64,000 nt of DNA from Pelomonas lactea. GTDB taxonomy: Bacteria > Pseudomonadota > Gammaproteobacteria > Burkholderiales > Burkholderiaceae_C. The first letter of the stretch is position 1, and every line of letters starts with the position of its first letter. The position numbers were made by a program, and so were the translations under genes. The notes beneath the pieces were generated by a model. That model made no database searches and was not told the origin of the DNA. It worked only from the letters and a program-made list of their open reading frames with translations. This document shows positions 35,631 to 45,168 of this stretch, piece after piece. Location of the stretch: NCBI RefSeq assembly GCF_043555885.1, contig NZ_JBIGHX010000005.1:248001-312000 (forward strand). Direction: 5' to 3'.

Positions 35631-37375
35631 GAACGGGCTTTCTCCGTGGCAATCCACGTGGTGATGCGTTGCTCCAGCATGGGCAGCGGCATGGCGCCCT
35701 GGTCGAGGACGGCCATGTGGAAGCGGCGCTGGTCGAACTTGGGGCCGAGCTGCGCCTCGGCGCGGGCGCGCAGTTCCTGGATCTTGAGCTTGCCCATCAT
35801 GTAGCTGAGCGCCTGGCCGGGCTGGGCGAGGTAGCGGTCCACCTCGGCCGTCATGAAGGTGGCATCGTGGCCGGTCTGTTCGATCATGTACGCGATGGCC
35901 TTGTCGCGCGGCCAGCCCAGCGCATGCAGGCCGGTGTCCACTACCAGCCGCGCGGCACGGAACATCTGCGCCTGCAGGTGGCCGAAACGGGTGTAGGGGT
36001 CGCGGTACAGGCCCAGCTGCGGGCCCAGCGTCTCGGCATACAGCGCCCAGCCCTCGCTGAACACCGAGTACTGCGACTGGCGGCGGAACGCGGGCAGGTC
36101 GGCCAGCTCCACCTGGCGTGAGATCTGCAAGTGGTGGCCCGGCACGGTCTCGTGCGCCACCAGCGTCTCCATCGCCCACTTGGGCCGGCGCTTGAACGCG
36201 ATGGCGTTGGCGTTGAACCAGCCTGGCGTCGTGCCGTCCAGCGCCGGGCCGTTGTAGTTGTCGGCCGCGCCCTCGCCGGTGTAGGCCGGCATCGCGCGGA
36301 TGCCGTACGGCGAGCGCGGCAGCTGCGTGAACAGCCTGGGCAGTTCGGGGTCGATGCGCTTGGCGATGGCGCGGTATCCGTCCAGCAACTCGTCGGCGGT
36401 CTGGTTGAAGAAGCGTGGCTCGCTGTAGAGGAACTTCTTGAACGCGGCCAGATCGCCGTCGAAGCCGGCCTCGGCGCGCACCTTGTCCATGTCGGCACGC
36501 AGGCGCGCCACCTCGCGCAGGCCGGTGGCGTGGATCTCTGCGGCCGTCAGCGGCAGCGTCACGTGGCGCAGGATCAGCGCCTCGTAGGCCTTGTCGCCGC
36601 CCGGGTAGCTGACCATGGAGCCGCTCTCGGGCGCCTTGGGCGCCAGCTCGTCCTTCAGCACGGCCAGCAGCCGGCGCTGCGCCGGGTAGACCTGCTCGCG
36701 CAACGCCGCCTGGCCCTGGGCCTGCAGCGCGGCCCGGGCGCCGGCGTCCACGGTCATGCGCGTGAAGGGCTCGTAGATGGGGCTCTTGGTGACGTCGTCG
36801 GGCAGCTGGCCCTCGATCTGCGCGACAGCGCGCGCCAGCACCGGCTTCGCCGTGACCCAACCCAGGGCCAGGCCTTGCCGCAGGATGGCGATCTCCTGGT
36901 CCACCCGCGCCGGGTAGGCCGCCAGCCGCGCCAGCCACTGCTTCACCTGCGCCTCGTTGCCCACCGGCACGTTGCGCGCCAGGCTGGCCAGCGCCGACTG
37001 CGCCCCGCCCAGCGTGCCCAGCGTCAGCGTGCGCCAGCCGGGGTGGGCCTGCAGCGCCACGTCCTGCTGGTAGCGATGGATGAACAGCGCCAGCGACAGC
37101 CGGTCCGCGTCGCCCAGCGGCGCGGCATCGACGGCCCGCGCGCGGGCCAGCATGTCGCGGGCGAACGCGTCGCGCGCGGCAAGGGCGGTGGCGGAGCGGT
37201 CGGTGAGCCGGTCGTTGAAGCGCAGGTCGCCGCGCAGGCTGGCCATCTCCGGGGCGGCGCGCAGCTCGGCCTCCCAGGCCTCGTCGAACAGGGCTCGGAC
37301 GGCAGGGCGGTTGTCGGCGGCCAGCGCGGCGCAGGGCAGCGCGAGGGCGAGAACGGCGGCAATCAGGCGGCGCAA
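35627..37375 (-). CDS. DUF885 family secreted peptidase-like protein
   Basis: A 582-residue exported protein. The start is TTG at 37375 with a strong GAGGAGA upstream; LRRLIAAVLALALPCAALAA is the signal peptide and supports this start. The zinc-protease-like motif is VAHETVPGHHLQ, followed by FSEGWALYAETLG with a further Glu. The family is helical and related to M32/gluzincin-type enzymes; its substrates are poorly known. It is followed by an M14 peptidase gene in the same operon, suggesting joint use of peptides or amino-acid conjugates. Confidence 0.88.
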   Translation of the reverse strand: MRRLIAAVLALALPCAALAADNRPAVRALFDEAWEAELRAAPEMASLRGDLRFNDRLTDRSATALAARDAFARDMLARARAVDAAPLGDADRLSLALFIHRYQQDVALQAHPGWRTLTLGTLGGAQSALASLARNVPVGNEAQVKQWLARLAAYPARVDQEIAILRQGLALGWVTAKPVLARAVAQIEGQLPDDVTKSPIYEPFTRMTVDAGARAALQAQGQAALREQVYPAQRRLLAVLKDELAPKAPESGSMVSYPGGDKAYEALILRHVTLPLTAAEIHATGLREVARLRADMDKVRAEAGFDGDLAAFKKFLYSEPRFFNQTADELLDGYRAIAKRIDPELPRLFTQLPRSPYGIRAMPAYTGEGAADNYNGPALDGTTPGWFNANAIAFKRRPKWAMETLVAHETVPGHHLQISRQVELADLPAFRRQSQYSVFSEGWALYAETLGPQLGLYRDPYTRFGHLQAQMFRAARLVVDTGLHALGWPRDKAIAYMIEQTGHDATFMTAEVDRYLAQPGQALSYMMGKLKIQELRARAEAQLGPKFDQRRFHMAVLDQGAMPLPMLEQRITTWIATEKARS

Positions 37376-37450
37376 GGCAGTCTCCTCGAGGGGGGCAGGG
37401 CGGTCGCGCAGTCTGCCAGCTTGCCCCGGGGCGTGATGAAAGAATGCCGC

Positions 37451-38452
37451 ATGAGCCTCGATACCCCCGCGCCCGCCCCCGTCGTCATCAGCATGGGCGA
37501 TGCCTGCGGCATCGGCCCCGAGATCATTGCCAGCCTGTGGCGCCGCGACGCGCCGCGCGACGCTGTCGTCGTCGGCGACGTGGCCGTGCTGCGGCGTGCC
37601 GTGGCGGCCACCGGTGGCGGCCTGGCCGTGGCGACGCTGGAGGCGGTGGCCGACGTGACGCGCGTGCCGCCGCGCTGTCTGCCCGTGTGGCAGCCGCCAG
37701 GGCTGCCGGCCGGCCTGGCCGACGTGCCGCTGGGCCGTGTGGACGCCCGCGCCGGCGCGGCGGCGGCGCGCTGCATCGAGGCGGCCGTGGGCGAGATCCA
37801 GGCCGGCCGCGCGCGGGCGCTGGTCACGGCGCCCATCCACAAGGAGGCGCTGCATGCCGCCGGCTCGCCGTTCCCCGGCCACACGGAGATGCTGCAGGCG
37901 CTGGCCGGCGGCGTGCCGGTGCGCATGATGCTGGCCAACGAGGAGCTGCGCACGGTGCTGGTCACCATCCACTGTTCGCTGCGCGACGCCATCGCCCGTG
38001 TCACGCGCGAGGCGGTGCTGGAGACGCTGCGCATCACCGGCGCAGCGCTGCAGCTGATGGGCATCGCCGCGCCGCGCATCGCCGTGGCCGGCCTGAACCC
38101 GCATGCGGGCGAGGGCGGGCTGTTCGGCGACGAGGAGATCCGCCACATCGCGCCCGCCATCGCCGACGCGCGCGCCGAGGGGCTGGACGCGACGGGCCCC
38201 TACGCGCCCGACACGGTCTTCATGCGCGCGCGCCGCGGCGAGTTCGACGTCGTCGTCGCGATGACGCACGACCACGGGCTGATCCCGGTGAAATACCTGG
38301 GCGTGGAGCAGGGCGTCAACGTGACGCTGGGCCTGCCCTTCGTGCGCACCAGCCCTGACCACGGCACCGCGTTCGACATCGCCGGCCGCGGTATCGCCGA
38401 TCCCGCCAGCCTGGGGGCGGCGCTGGCGATGGCCAGGCGTCTGGCCGGCTGA
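37451..38452 (+). CDS. pdxA: 4-hydroxythreonine-4-phosphate dehydrogenase
   Basis: A 333-residue NAD-dependent enzyme of pyridoxal-phosphate synthesis. SMGDACGIGPEI at the N-terminus, VTAPIHKEALHAAG, the metal-binding FPGHTEML, GLNPHAGEGGLFG and the C-terminal RTSPDHGTAFDIAG are diagnostic. ATG 37451 is preferred over an upstream in-frame start at 37436, which would add five residues before the conserved N-terminus. Divergent from the DUF885 gene. Confidence 0.95.
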   Translation: MSLDTPAPAPVVISMGDACGIGPEIIASLWRRDAPRDAVVVGDVAVLRRAVAATGGGLAVATLEAVADVTRVPPRCLPVWQPPGLPAGLADVPLGRVDARAGAAAARCIEAAVGEIQAGRARALVTAPIHKEALHAAGSPFPGHTEMLQALAGGVPVRMMLANEELRTVLVTIHCSLRDAIARVTREAVLETLRITGAALQLMGIAAPRIAVAGLNPHAGEGGLFGDEEIRHIAPAIADARAEGLDATGPYAPDTVFMRARRGEFDVVVAMTHDHGLIPVKYLGVEQGVNVTLGLPFVRTSPDHGTAFDIAGRGIADPASLGAALAMARRLAG

Positions 38453-38462
38453 GACGCCGGCG

Positions 38463-40868
38463 TCAGGCGCCCTGGCGCGCCGGCGTGAGGGCGGCCAGCT
38501 GCGCGCGGGCCCGGGCCGTCGCGCGCTCCAGCAGGTGGGCCGTTTCGTAGGTGCGCATGCGGCCGGCCTCGCAGAGCTTCTTGAGCATGCGGGCGGTCAT
38601 CGTCACCGTCTCCTGGTGGCGGCTGCCGTGCGTGAAGATGAAGAAGCTGCGGCCGGCGCTGATGTGGGCCAGGCGCATCTTCTGCCACTCGGTGCCGGTG
38701 TGCATCTGGTAGGCGAAGCCCAGCTGCATGTGGTCCACCAGCAGCGCGCCGGTGCCGGGCTCGGAGGCGCTCTCCGCGGCGGGCAGGCCGTCGATGGAGA
38801 TGTCCACCGCCTGCAGCGGTTCGGCGGCGGCCGTCGCGTCGTTGCCGGACAGGTCCAGGTCCAGCTCGCCGTTCCAGTCGACGACGGCGTCTTCCACCAG
38901 GCCCAGGCTCTTGGCCTCGGCCGGCGTCAGGCGCTGGCTGGCGTCCAGCTCGGCGGGCAGCGTCTCGCCGGCCATGGGCTTGGCGAGGTCGCCCTCGGCC
39001 GGGGGCGGCACGCCAAAGATCTGGTCCAGCTGCTTGATCAGCAGGTTGGTGTCCAGCGCGCTGGGGGCCTGGCCCTTCAGCGACTCCGCATGCGCCGGCA
39101 GCAGTGCGCCGAAGAAGTCCTTGCGCGGGCCGTCGGGCCAGCGGATCAGGTCCAGCCCCTCGTTGAGGGTGCGCATCAGGTTGGGCAGCTCGCGCAGGAA
39201 GTCCGCCCGTGCCGCCGTGCCGCCCTTGGGCTGCACGCTCATGACGAGGCTGCGGCCCAGCTGCCGCAGCCGCAGCGCGCGCTCCGGCGCGCCTTCGCGC
39301 GACGCCAGCACGATGGCCTGGCTCCACACGCCGGCCAGAAAGCTGCGCAGGAACTCCTGCATCGGCACCTTGGCAAGCTGCTGCTGCAGCTGCAGCGCGT
39401 AACGCTGCTGCAGGCGCAGGTCGGTCTCGCGGCGTTCGACGACTGCGGCAGCGTCGCCCGAGGCCTTCAGCGTGACGCGGGCCTGTTCGGCAATGAAGGA
39501 CTCGAGGTCGTCCAGCTTGGACGTGTAGACGTCCATGCGGTCGAAGTCGCCCTGGGCCACCTCCTGCACGATGTCGCGCACGTGGGCCAGGAAGGAGCGG
39601 CCGGGGTCCTCGCCGAAGTCGTCGAACGCGCAGGCCAGCGAGGCCAGCCGGTTGACGAACTGCCGTACCGGATGGCGGCGCGACGAAAAGAAGGTCTCGT
39701 CGCCCAGCGCTGCGCGCAGCACGGGTAGCTGCAGCCGGGCGAGCAGGCGCGCCATCTGCGGCGGCACCTTGGGGTCGGACAGGATCTGGTCGAACAGGCT
39801 GCTGACGACGTCGATGACCATGTGGTCCAGCCGGCCCGTGGCGGCCTGGCGCAGCTCGTCCCGGTGCTGGTGGATCAGGTTGGTCGGCAGCGGCATCTGC
39901 CCCCAGGCGCTGGTCTCGCCGGACAGCGTATCCAGCCCCATGCGGCTGGAAAGGCCGCTGTCGTAGCTGTCGTAGGCCGCCGGTGCCTGGGCCAGGCGGC
40001 GCAGCAGGTCCATCATCTGCGGGTCGACGCGGCCGATGCCGCCGCCGCCGCCGCCGCCGCCGCCCCGGCCACCAAAGCTGCCGCCGCCGCCAAATCCGCT
40101 GCGGCCGCCGGACTGTCCCAGCCCGCCGTGGCCAGAGCCGCCGTAGCCGCCGCCTCGTGTGGACATGCCACCGTGGCCGCTGTCCAGGTCACCCATCTGG
40201 CTGGTACCACTCAGCGTGCCGTGCCGGGAAGCGCCGTCAGGTGTCGCTCGCACGCGCAGGTCCTGCGGGCGCAACCCGCGCGAGCGCAGCAACTCGGCGA
40301 TGTCGGCATAGCAGCCGCGCATTTCCTGCGCGAGCGAGCGGGTCAACTCGTCCGTCAGCGTCTGGCGCGTGAGCGCGTCGTCGGTGATGGCCTGCACGGC
40401 ATCCAGCAGCGCCTGGCCGATCAGCTCCGGGCGCAGCGGGTTGCGCTCGCCGACCTGGATGCCGGCGATGTAGGACTCCACCTCACGCAGCTCCCACTCG
40501 CTGTGGTGTCCGATGGCCAGCCCGATGCGGTCAGCGGCCACCAGGTTGTTGACCTGGTCGTCGTCCATCAGCGACAGCTCGCCCCAGTCCTTCTTGGCCG
40601 CGGGAGCGGCGGCCGGCTTGGTGTCGGACTGCTCGGCCGACACCTGGCGGCGCAGGCTCTGCAGGAAGCGCTGCGAGAACGTGCCCTGTTGCTGGCGGAA
40701 GATGAACTGGGCCGCCAGCAGCGCGTCGCGCCGCTTGACCTGGCCCGCCGACAGCGCCGACAGCCCCAAACCTTCCGCGCAGCGCTCCGCAGCCTGCTCA
40801 CCCGCGAGGCGAATGCGGGTCAGCGAAGCTTCGAGGTGCGGATTCAGGCGTATCTCGGGCGCGTTCAT
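38463..40868 (-). CDS. DUF1631 family protein with glycine-rich insert
   Basis: An 801-residue cytoplasmic protein of a family widespread in beta- and gammaproteobacteria, with no proven function. The N-terminal half is helical. Residues about 220-275 are a low-complexity Gly/Ser-rich linker encoded at about 40020-40190. The DUF1631 core follows (FFSSRRHPVRQFVNRLASLA), and the C-terminus (LLVDHMQLGFAYQMH; GRSFFIFTHGSRHQE) has a PilZ-like look, so cyclic-di-GMP binding is possible but unproven. No membrane segment is seen. Confidence 0.85.
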   Translation of the reverse strand: MNAPEIRLNPHLEASLTRIRLAGEQAAERCAEGLGLSALSAGQVKRRDALLAAQFIFRQQQGTFSQRFLQSLRRQVSAEQSDTKPAAAPAAKKDWGELSLMDDDQVNNLVAADRIGLAIGHHSEWELREVESYIAGIQVGERNPLRPELIGQALLDAVQAITDDALTRQTLTDELTRSLAQEMRGCYADIAELLRSRGLRPQDLRVRATPDGASRHGTLSGTSQMGDLDSGHGGMSTRGGGYGGSGHGGLGQSGGRSGFGGGGSFGGRGGGGGGGGGIGRVDPQMMDLLRRLAQAPAAYDSYDSGLSSRMGLDTLSGETSAWGQMPLPTNLIHQHRDELRQAATGRLDHMVIDVVSSLFDQILSDPKVPPQMARLLARLQLPVLRAALGDETFFSSRRHPVRQFVNRLASLACAFDDFGEDPGRSFLAHVRDIVQEVAQGDFDRMDVYTSKLDDLESFIAEQARVTLKASGDAAAVVERRETDLRLQQRYALQLQQQLAKVPMQEFLRSFLAGVWSQAIVLASREGAPERALRLRQLGRSLVMSVQPKGGTAARADFLRELPNLMRTLNEGLDLIRWPDGPRKDFFGALLPAHAESLKGQAPSALDTNLLIKQLDQIFGVPPPAEGDLAKPMAGETLPAELDASQRLTPAEAKSLGLVEDAVVDWNGELDLDLSGNDATAAAEPLQAVDISIDGLPAAESASEPGTGALLVDHMQLGFAYQMHTGTEWQKMRLAHISAGRSFFIFTHGSRHQETVTMTARMLKKLCEAGRMRTYETAHLLERATARARAQLAALTPARQGA

Positions 40869-40950
40869 CTAGAAATTGGCACAAGTAGCGCCGAAAGTAT
40901 CGCGCCTGCAACAGGGTCGGGTTTTCAGCAGGCCGCCAAATCCGTTGCAA

Positions 40951-40981
40951 AAGAAAGCCCGGTAACCATTGCTTACCGGGC
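40951..40981 (-). terminator. Rho-independent terminator of mscL
   Basis: Perfect 9-bp stem GCCCGGTAA/TTACCGGGC (40957-40965 and 40973-40981) with a 7-base loop, followed on the minus strand by TTTCTTTT. It lies just after the mscL stop. Confidence 0.8.
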
Positions 40982-41000
40982 AGTTGCGGAAAACGTGGGT

Positions 41001-41420
41001 TCAGCGCTTCAGCGAGTCGCGAATCTCGCGCAGCAACTGGATGTCTTCCGGCGTCGGCGGCGGCTCGGCCGGGGCGGCGGCCGGCTCGCTGCGCTTGAGG
41101 CGGTTGATCTGCTTGATCATCAGGAAGATGACGAAGGCCAGAATGATGAAGTTCAGCGACACCGTCAGGAAGCTGCCATAGGCCAGCACGGCGCCTTCCT
41201 TCTTGGCCTCGGCCAGCGTCGCAGCCGTCTGGCCCGCCAGGGGGATGAAGTAATTGCTGAAGTCCAGCCCCCCGAAGATCTTGCTGACGACCGGCATGAT
41301 GACGTCGCCAACCAGGGAGTCGACGATCTTGCCGAAGGCGCCGCCGATGATCACACCGACCGCCAGGTCGATGACATTGCCTTTGACGGCGAACTCCTTG
41401 AATTCGGAGAAGAAACTCAT
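41001..41420 (-). CDS. mscL: Large-conductance mechanosensitive channel
   Basis: A 139-residue inner-membrane channel that opens under hypo-osmotic stress. The N-terminal helix SFFSEFKEFAVKGNVIDLAV, the pore helix VGVIIGGAFGKIVDSLVGD and the second membrane helix FIILAFVIFLMIKQINRL are all present. The C-terminal bundle PTPEDIQLLREIRDSLKR is intact. Divergent from petA across 177 bp. Confidence 0.97.
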   Translation of the reverse strand: MSFFSEFKEFAVKGNVIDLAVGVIIGGAFGKIVDSLVGDVIMPVVSKIFGGLDFSNYFIPLAGQTAATLAEAKKEGAVLAYGSFLTVSLNFIILAFVIFLMIKQINRLKRSEPAAAPAEPPPTPEDIQLLREIRDSLKR

Positions 41421-41550
41421 GCAGAACTCCTGATTGGGGTCAAAGAAAGGTGTTGACGCTATCTTGGCGCCAACCCGACGGGGGCAGAAGGCGGGTAAAC
41501 CTGCGTTCTTTCCCCAGTGTCGCAGGCCCGGAGCGCGAATTCTCGTCCGC

Positions 41551-41556
41551 TAGAAT
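41551..41556 (+). promoter_or_regulatory. Candidate -10 element of petABC
   Basis: TAGAAT, 41 bp before the petA start codon; AGAGGA supplies the ribosome-binding site downstream. The -35 region is not obvious. Confidence 0.35.
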
Positions 41557-41597
41557 CCCCGGCTGCCCCTGATCAGAAGTCTCTTTAGAGGACCCTC

Positions 41598-42194
41598 ATG
41601 AGTGACCAGCAAGTGGACCAAGGCAAGCGGACCTGGTTGATCGCAACCGGTTGTGCGGGTGCCGTGGGTGGCGTCGCGACGGCCGTGCCTTTCGTCAGCA
41701 CCTTTGCGCCTAGCGAGCGTGCCAAGGCCGCCGGCGCCCCGGTCGAGGTGGACATCTCCGGCATCAAGCCCGGTGAGAAGCTCACGGTGGAATGGCGCGG
41801 CAAGCCGGTCTGGATCGTCCGCCGCACGCCGGAGCAGCTGGAAGCTCTGAAGAAGATCGATGGCCAACTGGCCGATCCCAACTCTGATCGCAAGGCCTAT
41901 CCGACCCCCGAGTACGCCAAGAACGGCTACCGCTCGATCAAGCCCGAGTTCTTCGTCGCCGTGGGCATTTGTTCCCACCTGGGCTGCTCGCCCAGCGACA
42001 AGTTCGCCGCCGGCCCGCAGCCCTCGCTGCCGGACGACTGGACGGGCGGCTTCCTGTGCCCCTGCCACGGCTCGACCTTCGACATGGCCGGCCGCGTCTT
42101 CAAGAACAAGCCGGCGCCCGACAACCTCGAAGTGCCCCCCCACATGTACCTCACCGACGCCAAGTTGCTGATCGGCGAGGACAAGAAGGCCTAA
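41598..42194 (+). CDS. petA: Ubiquinol-cytochrome c reductase iron-sulfur (Rieske) subunit
   Basis: A 198-residue subunit of the cytochrome bc1 complex. The N-terminal twin-arginine-free signal anchor is WLIATGCAGAVGGVATAVPF. The [2Fe-2S] cluster ligands are in CSHLGCSP and CPCHGSTFD, both intact. It transfers electrons from ubiquinol to cytochrome c1. First gene of petABC. Confidence 0.97.
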   Translation: MSDQQVDQGKRTWLIATGCAGAVGGVATAVPFVSTFAPSERAKAAGAPVEVDISGIKPGEKLTVEWRGKPVWIVRRTPEQLEALKKIDGQLADPNSDRKAYPTPEYAKNGYRSIKPEFFVAVGICSHLGCSPSDKFAAGPQPSLPDDWTGGFLCPCHGSTFDMAGRVFKNKPAPDNLEVPPHMYLTDAKLLIGEDKKA

Positions 42195-42215
42195 CTAGAA
42201 CATCCGGGACGACAC

Positions 42216-43622
42216 ATGGCTGAATTCAAGGAAGCGCCCGCGGGCGCCTCGGTCGGCGTGAAGACCATGACCTGGCTGGAGAACCGGTTCCCGACCGCGT
42301 TCGACGCCTACAAGGTTCACATGTCGGAGTACTACGCGCCGAAGAACTTCAACTGGTGGTACATCTTCGGCTCGCTGGCGCTGCTGGTGCTGGTGATCCA
42401 GATCGTCACCGGCATCTTCCTGGTGATGCACTACAAGCCGGACGCGGCGCTGGCCTTCGCGTCGGTCGAGTACATCATGCGCGACGTGCCCTGGGGCTGG
42501 TTGATCCGCTACATGCACTCGACCGGTGCGTCGGCCTTCTTCGTGGTCGTCTACCTGCACATGTTCCGCGGCCTGATCTATGGCAGCTACCGCAAGCCGC
42601 GTGAGTTGGTCTGGATCTTCGGCTGTGCGATCTTCCTGTGCCTGATGGCCGAGGCCTTCATGGGCTATCTGCTGCCCTGGGGCCAGATGTCGTACTGGGG
42701 CGCCCAGGTCATCGTGAACCTGTTCGCCGCCGTGCCGTTCGTGGGCGGTGACCTGGCGCTGATGATCCGTGGCGACTACGTCGTCGGCGACGCCACGCTG
42801 AACCGCTTCTTCAGCTTCCACGTCATCGCGGTGCCGCTGGTGCTGCTGGGCCTGGTGGTGGCTCACCTGCTGGCGCTGCACGATGTCGGCTCCAACAACC
42901 CCGACGGCGTCGAGATCAAGAAGGGCCCCAAGGACGCGAACGGCAAGCCGCTGGACGGCGTGCCCTTCCACCCGTTCTACACGGTGCACGACATCTACGG
43001 CGTCTGCCTGTTCCTGATGGTGTTCACCGCCATCGTGTTCTTCGCGCCGGAGCTGGGTGGCTACTTCCTGGAATACAACAACTTCATCCCGGCCGACCCG
43101 CTGAAGACGCCGGCGCACATCGCCCCGGTCTGGTACTTCACGCCGTTCTATTCGATGCTGCGCGCGACGACCGACGTGATGGTCAACGTGCTGTGCGGCG
43201 TCATCGGTCTGGCCGCCGTCGTGAGCTTCCTGAAGGGCAAGTTCGGCGGCGCTGCCAAGGTGGCGCTGCTGGTGGCTGCGGCCGTGCTGATCTTCCTGCT
43301 CAAGGTCTTCGACGCCAAGTTCTGGGGCGTGGTCGTCATGGGTGGCGCGGTCATCATCCTGTTCTTCCTGCCCTGGCTGGATCACAGCCCGGTCAAGTCC
43401 ATCCGCTACCGCCCCGACTGGCACAAGTACGTGTACGCCGTGTTCGTCGTGTTTTTCCTGTGGCTGGGATACCTCGGCATCCAGCCGCCCAGCGATATGG
43501 GCACGCTGGTGGCCCAGGTCGGCACGCTGTTCTACTTCGGCTTCTTCCTGCTGATGCCGTGGTGGAGCCGACTCGGCACGCCCAAGCCGGTGCCCGACCG
43601 TGTGACCTTCCACGCCCATTGA
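42216..43622 (+). CDS. petB: Cytochrome b of the bc1 complex
   Basis: A 468-residue polytopic membrane protein carrying two b-type hemes and both quinone sites. Heme-ligand histidines are in RYMHSTGASAFFVVVYLHMF and FFSFHVIAVPLVLLGLVVAH; the Qo-site PEW-like motif reads FAPELGGYFLEYNNFIPAD with a PDN/PAD segment. It is complete, including the C-terminal helices that follow residue 370. It lies 21 bp after petA. Confidence 0.97.
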   Translation: MAEFKEAPAGASVGVKTMTWLENRFPTAFDAYKVHMSEYYAPKNFNWWYIFGSLALLVLVIQIVTGIFLVMHYKPDAALAFASVEYIMRDVPWGWLIRYMHSTGASAFFVVVYLHMFRGLIYGSYRKPRELVWIFGCAIFLCLMAEAFMGYLLPWGQMSYWGAQVIVNLFAAVPFVGGDLALMIRGDYVVGDATLNRFFSFHVIAVPLVLLGLVVAHLLALHDVGSNNPDGVEIKKGPKDANGKPLDGVPFHPFYTVHDIYGVCLFLMVFTAIVFFAPELGGYFLEYNNFIPADPLKTPAHIAPVWYFTPFYSMLRATTDVMVNVLCGVIGLAAVVSFLKGKFGGAAKVALLVAAAVLIFLLKVFDAKFWGVVVMGGAVIILFFLPWLDHSPVKSIRYRPDWHKYVYAVFVVFFLWLGYLGIQPPSDMGTLVAQVGTLFYFGFFLLMPWWSRLGTPKPVPDRVTFHAH

Positions 43623-43642
43623 GCCGCGGAGCAAGAACACTC

Positions 43643-44413
43643 ATGAAAAAGCTCATCGCCCTCCTGCTGGCCACCCTGGGCCTCGTCGGCAGCGCACACG
43701 CCTCCGGTGGCGGTATCGAGTGGGACAAGTTCCCGAAGGAGAAGATGTCGGACATGGCGTCGCTGCAGCACGGCGCCAAGCTGTTCGTCAACTACTGCCT
43801 CAACTGCCACGCCGCAGCCTTCATGCGCTACAACCGCATGCGCGACATCGGCCTGACGGAAGCCGACATCAAGAACAACCTGCTGTTTGCCGCCGACAAG
43901 GTCGGCGAGACGATGAAGGTCAGCCTCGACGCGAAGGACGCCAAGGCCTACTTCGGCGCCAACCCGCCGGACCTGACCGTCATCGCCCGCTCGCGCGCCG
44001 ACGGCGCCAAGGGTTCGGGTGCGGACTACCTCTACACCTACATGCGGAACTTCTACCGCGACGACACCAAGGCGACCGGTTGGAACAACCTGGCCTTCCC
44101 CAGTGTGGCGATGCCGCATGTGCTGTGGGAGCTGCAGGGGCAGCGTGCCGCCAAGTTCGAAGAGGTCGCTGACCCGCATGACCACGAGAAGAAGACACAT
44201 GTCTTCGCCGGCTACCAGCAGCTCACGCCCGGCTCGCTGACCGAGCGTCAATATGACGAGGCCGTGGCCGATCTGGTGGCTTATCTACAATGGATGGGTG
44301 AGCCCGCGCAGGGCCAGCGATTCCAGCTCGGTGTCATCGTGCTGATCTTCCTTGGCTTCCTGACCGTGTTCGCCTGGCGTCTGAACGCCTCGTACTGGAA
44401 GGGCGTGAAGTAA
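43643..44413 (+). CDS. petC: Cytochrome c1 of the bc1 complex
   Basis: A 256-residue membrane-anchored c-type cytochrome. The signal peptide is LIALLLATLGLVGSAHA. The heme site is NYCLNCHAAA and the likely axial Met lies in FPSVAMPHVLWE. A C-terminal anchor (LGVIVLIFLGFLTVFAWRL) closes the protein. It begins 20 bp after petB. Confidence 0.96.
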   Translation: MKKLIALLLATLGLVGSAHASGGGIEWDKFPKEKMSDMASLQHGAKLFVNYCLNCHAAAFMRYNRMRDIGLTEADIKNNLLFAADKVGETMKVSLDAKDAKAYFGANPPDLTVIARSRADGAKGSGADYLYTYMRNFYRDDTKATGWNNLAFPSVAMPHVLWELQGQRAAKFEEVADPHDHEKKTHVFAGYQQLTPGSLTERQYDEAVADLVAYLQWMGEPAQGQRFQLGVIVLIFLGFLTVFAWRLNASYWKGVK

Positions 44414-44550
44414 GCCTGTCCTTCCCGGCGCCGCGTCAAAGCGGCGCCGAACCACGCAGTGGGGCGCGCTTCGGCCACCCACTGCGTTTGCTTTTTCAGC
44501 GCGGCCGCCGCTGCGCGTTTTGATTGACTGACCCCTCGGGAGCCCAAGCC

Positions 44551-45168
44551 ATGATGGTCCTCTACTCCGGTACCACCGATCCCTACTCGCACCGCTGCCG
44601 TTTCGTGCTGTTCGAGAAAGGCATGGACTTCGAAATCCGCGACGTTGACCTGTTCGCGAAGCCTGAAGACATCGCACTGATGAACCCGTACAACGAGGTG
44701 CCCATCCTCGTCGAGCGCGACCTCATCCTGTACGAGTCGCACATCATCAACGAGTACATCGACGAGCGCTTCCCGCACCCGCAGCTGATGCCCGGTGACC
44801 CGGTGGCCCGCGCCCGCGTGCGCCTGTTCCTGCTGAACTTCGAAAAGGAGCTGTTCGCCCACGTGAACGTGCTCGAAGGCCGCGGCATGGCGACCAAGGC
44901 GACGGACAAGCAGCTCGAAAAGGCACGCGCCCAGATCCGCGACCGCCTGACCCAGCTCGCCCCGATCTTCCTGAAGAACAAGTACATGCTGGGCGACGAC
45001 TTCTCGATGCTCGACGTGGCCATCGCCCCGCTGCTGTGGCGTCTGGACTACTACGGCATCGACATGTCCAAGAACGCGCTGCCGCTGCTGAAGTACGCCG
45101 AGCGCATCTTCAGCCGCCCGGCCTACATCGAGGCGCTGACGCCGTCCGAGAAGGTGATGCGTCGCTGA
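44551..45168 (+). CDS. sspA: Stringent starvation protein A
   Basis: A 205-residue protein of glutathione-S-transferase fold that binds RNA polymerase and modulates transcription under starvation. The thioredoxin-like N-domain (MMVLYSGTTDPYSHRCRFVL) and the helical C-domain are complete. ATG 44551 has GGGAG about ten bases upstream and gives the usual length; an earlier in-frame start at 44524 would lack this signal. It precedes sspB with a one-base overlap (TGATG). Confidence 0.95.
   Translation: MMVLYSGTTDPYSHRCRFVLFEKGMDFEIRDVDLFAKPEDIALMNPYNEVPILVERDLILYESHIINEYIDERFPHPQLMPGDPVARARVRLFLLNFEKELFAHVNVLEGRGMATKATDKQLEKARAQIRDRLTQLAPIFLKNKYMLGDDFSMLDVAIAPLLWRLDYYGIDMSKNALPLLKYAERIFSRPAYIEALTPSEKVMRR

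Noticed and set aside
41485..41500. GGGTAAACC near mscL/petA as another LacI half-site
   Set aside because: Only a half-site with no inverted partner, and the adjacent genes have no link to sugar use.
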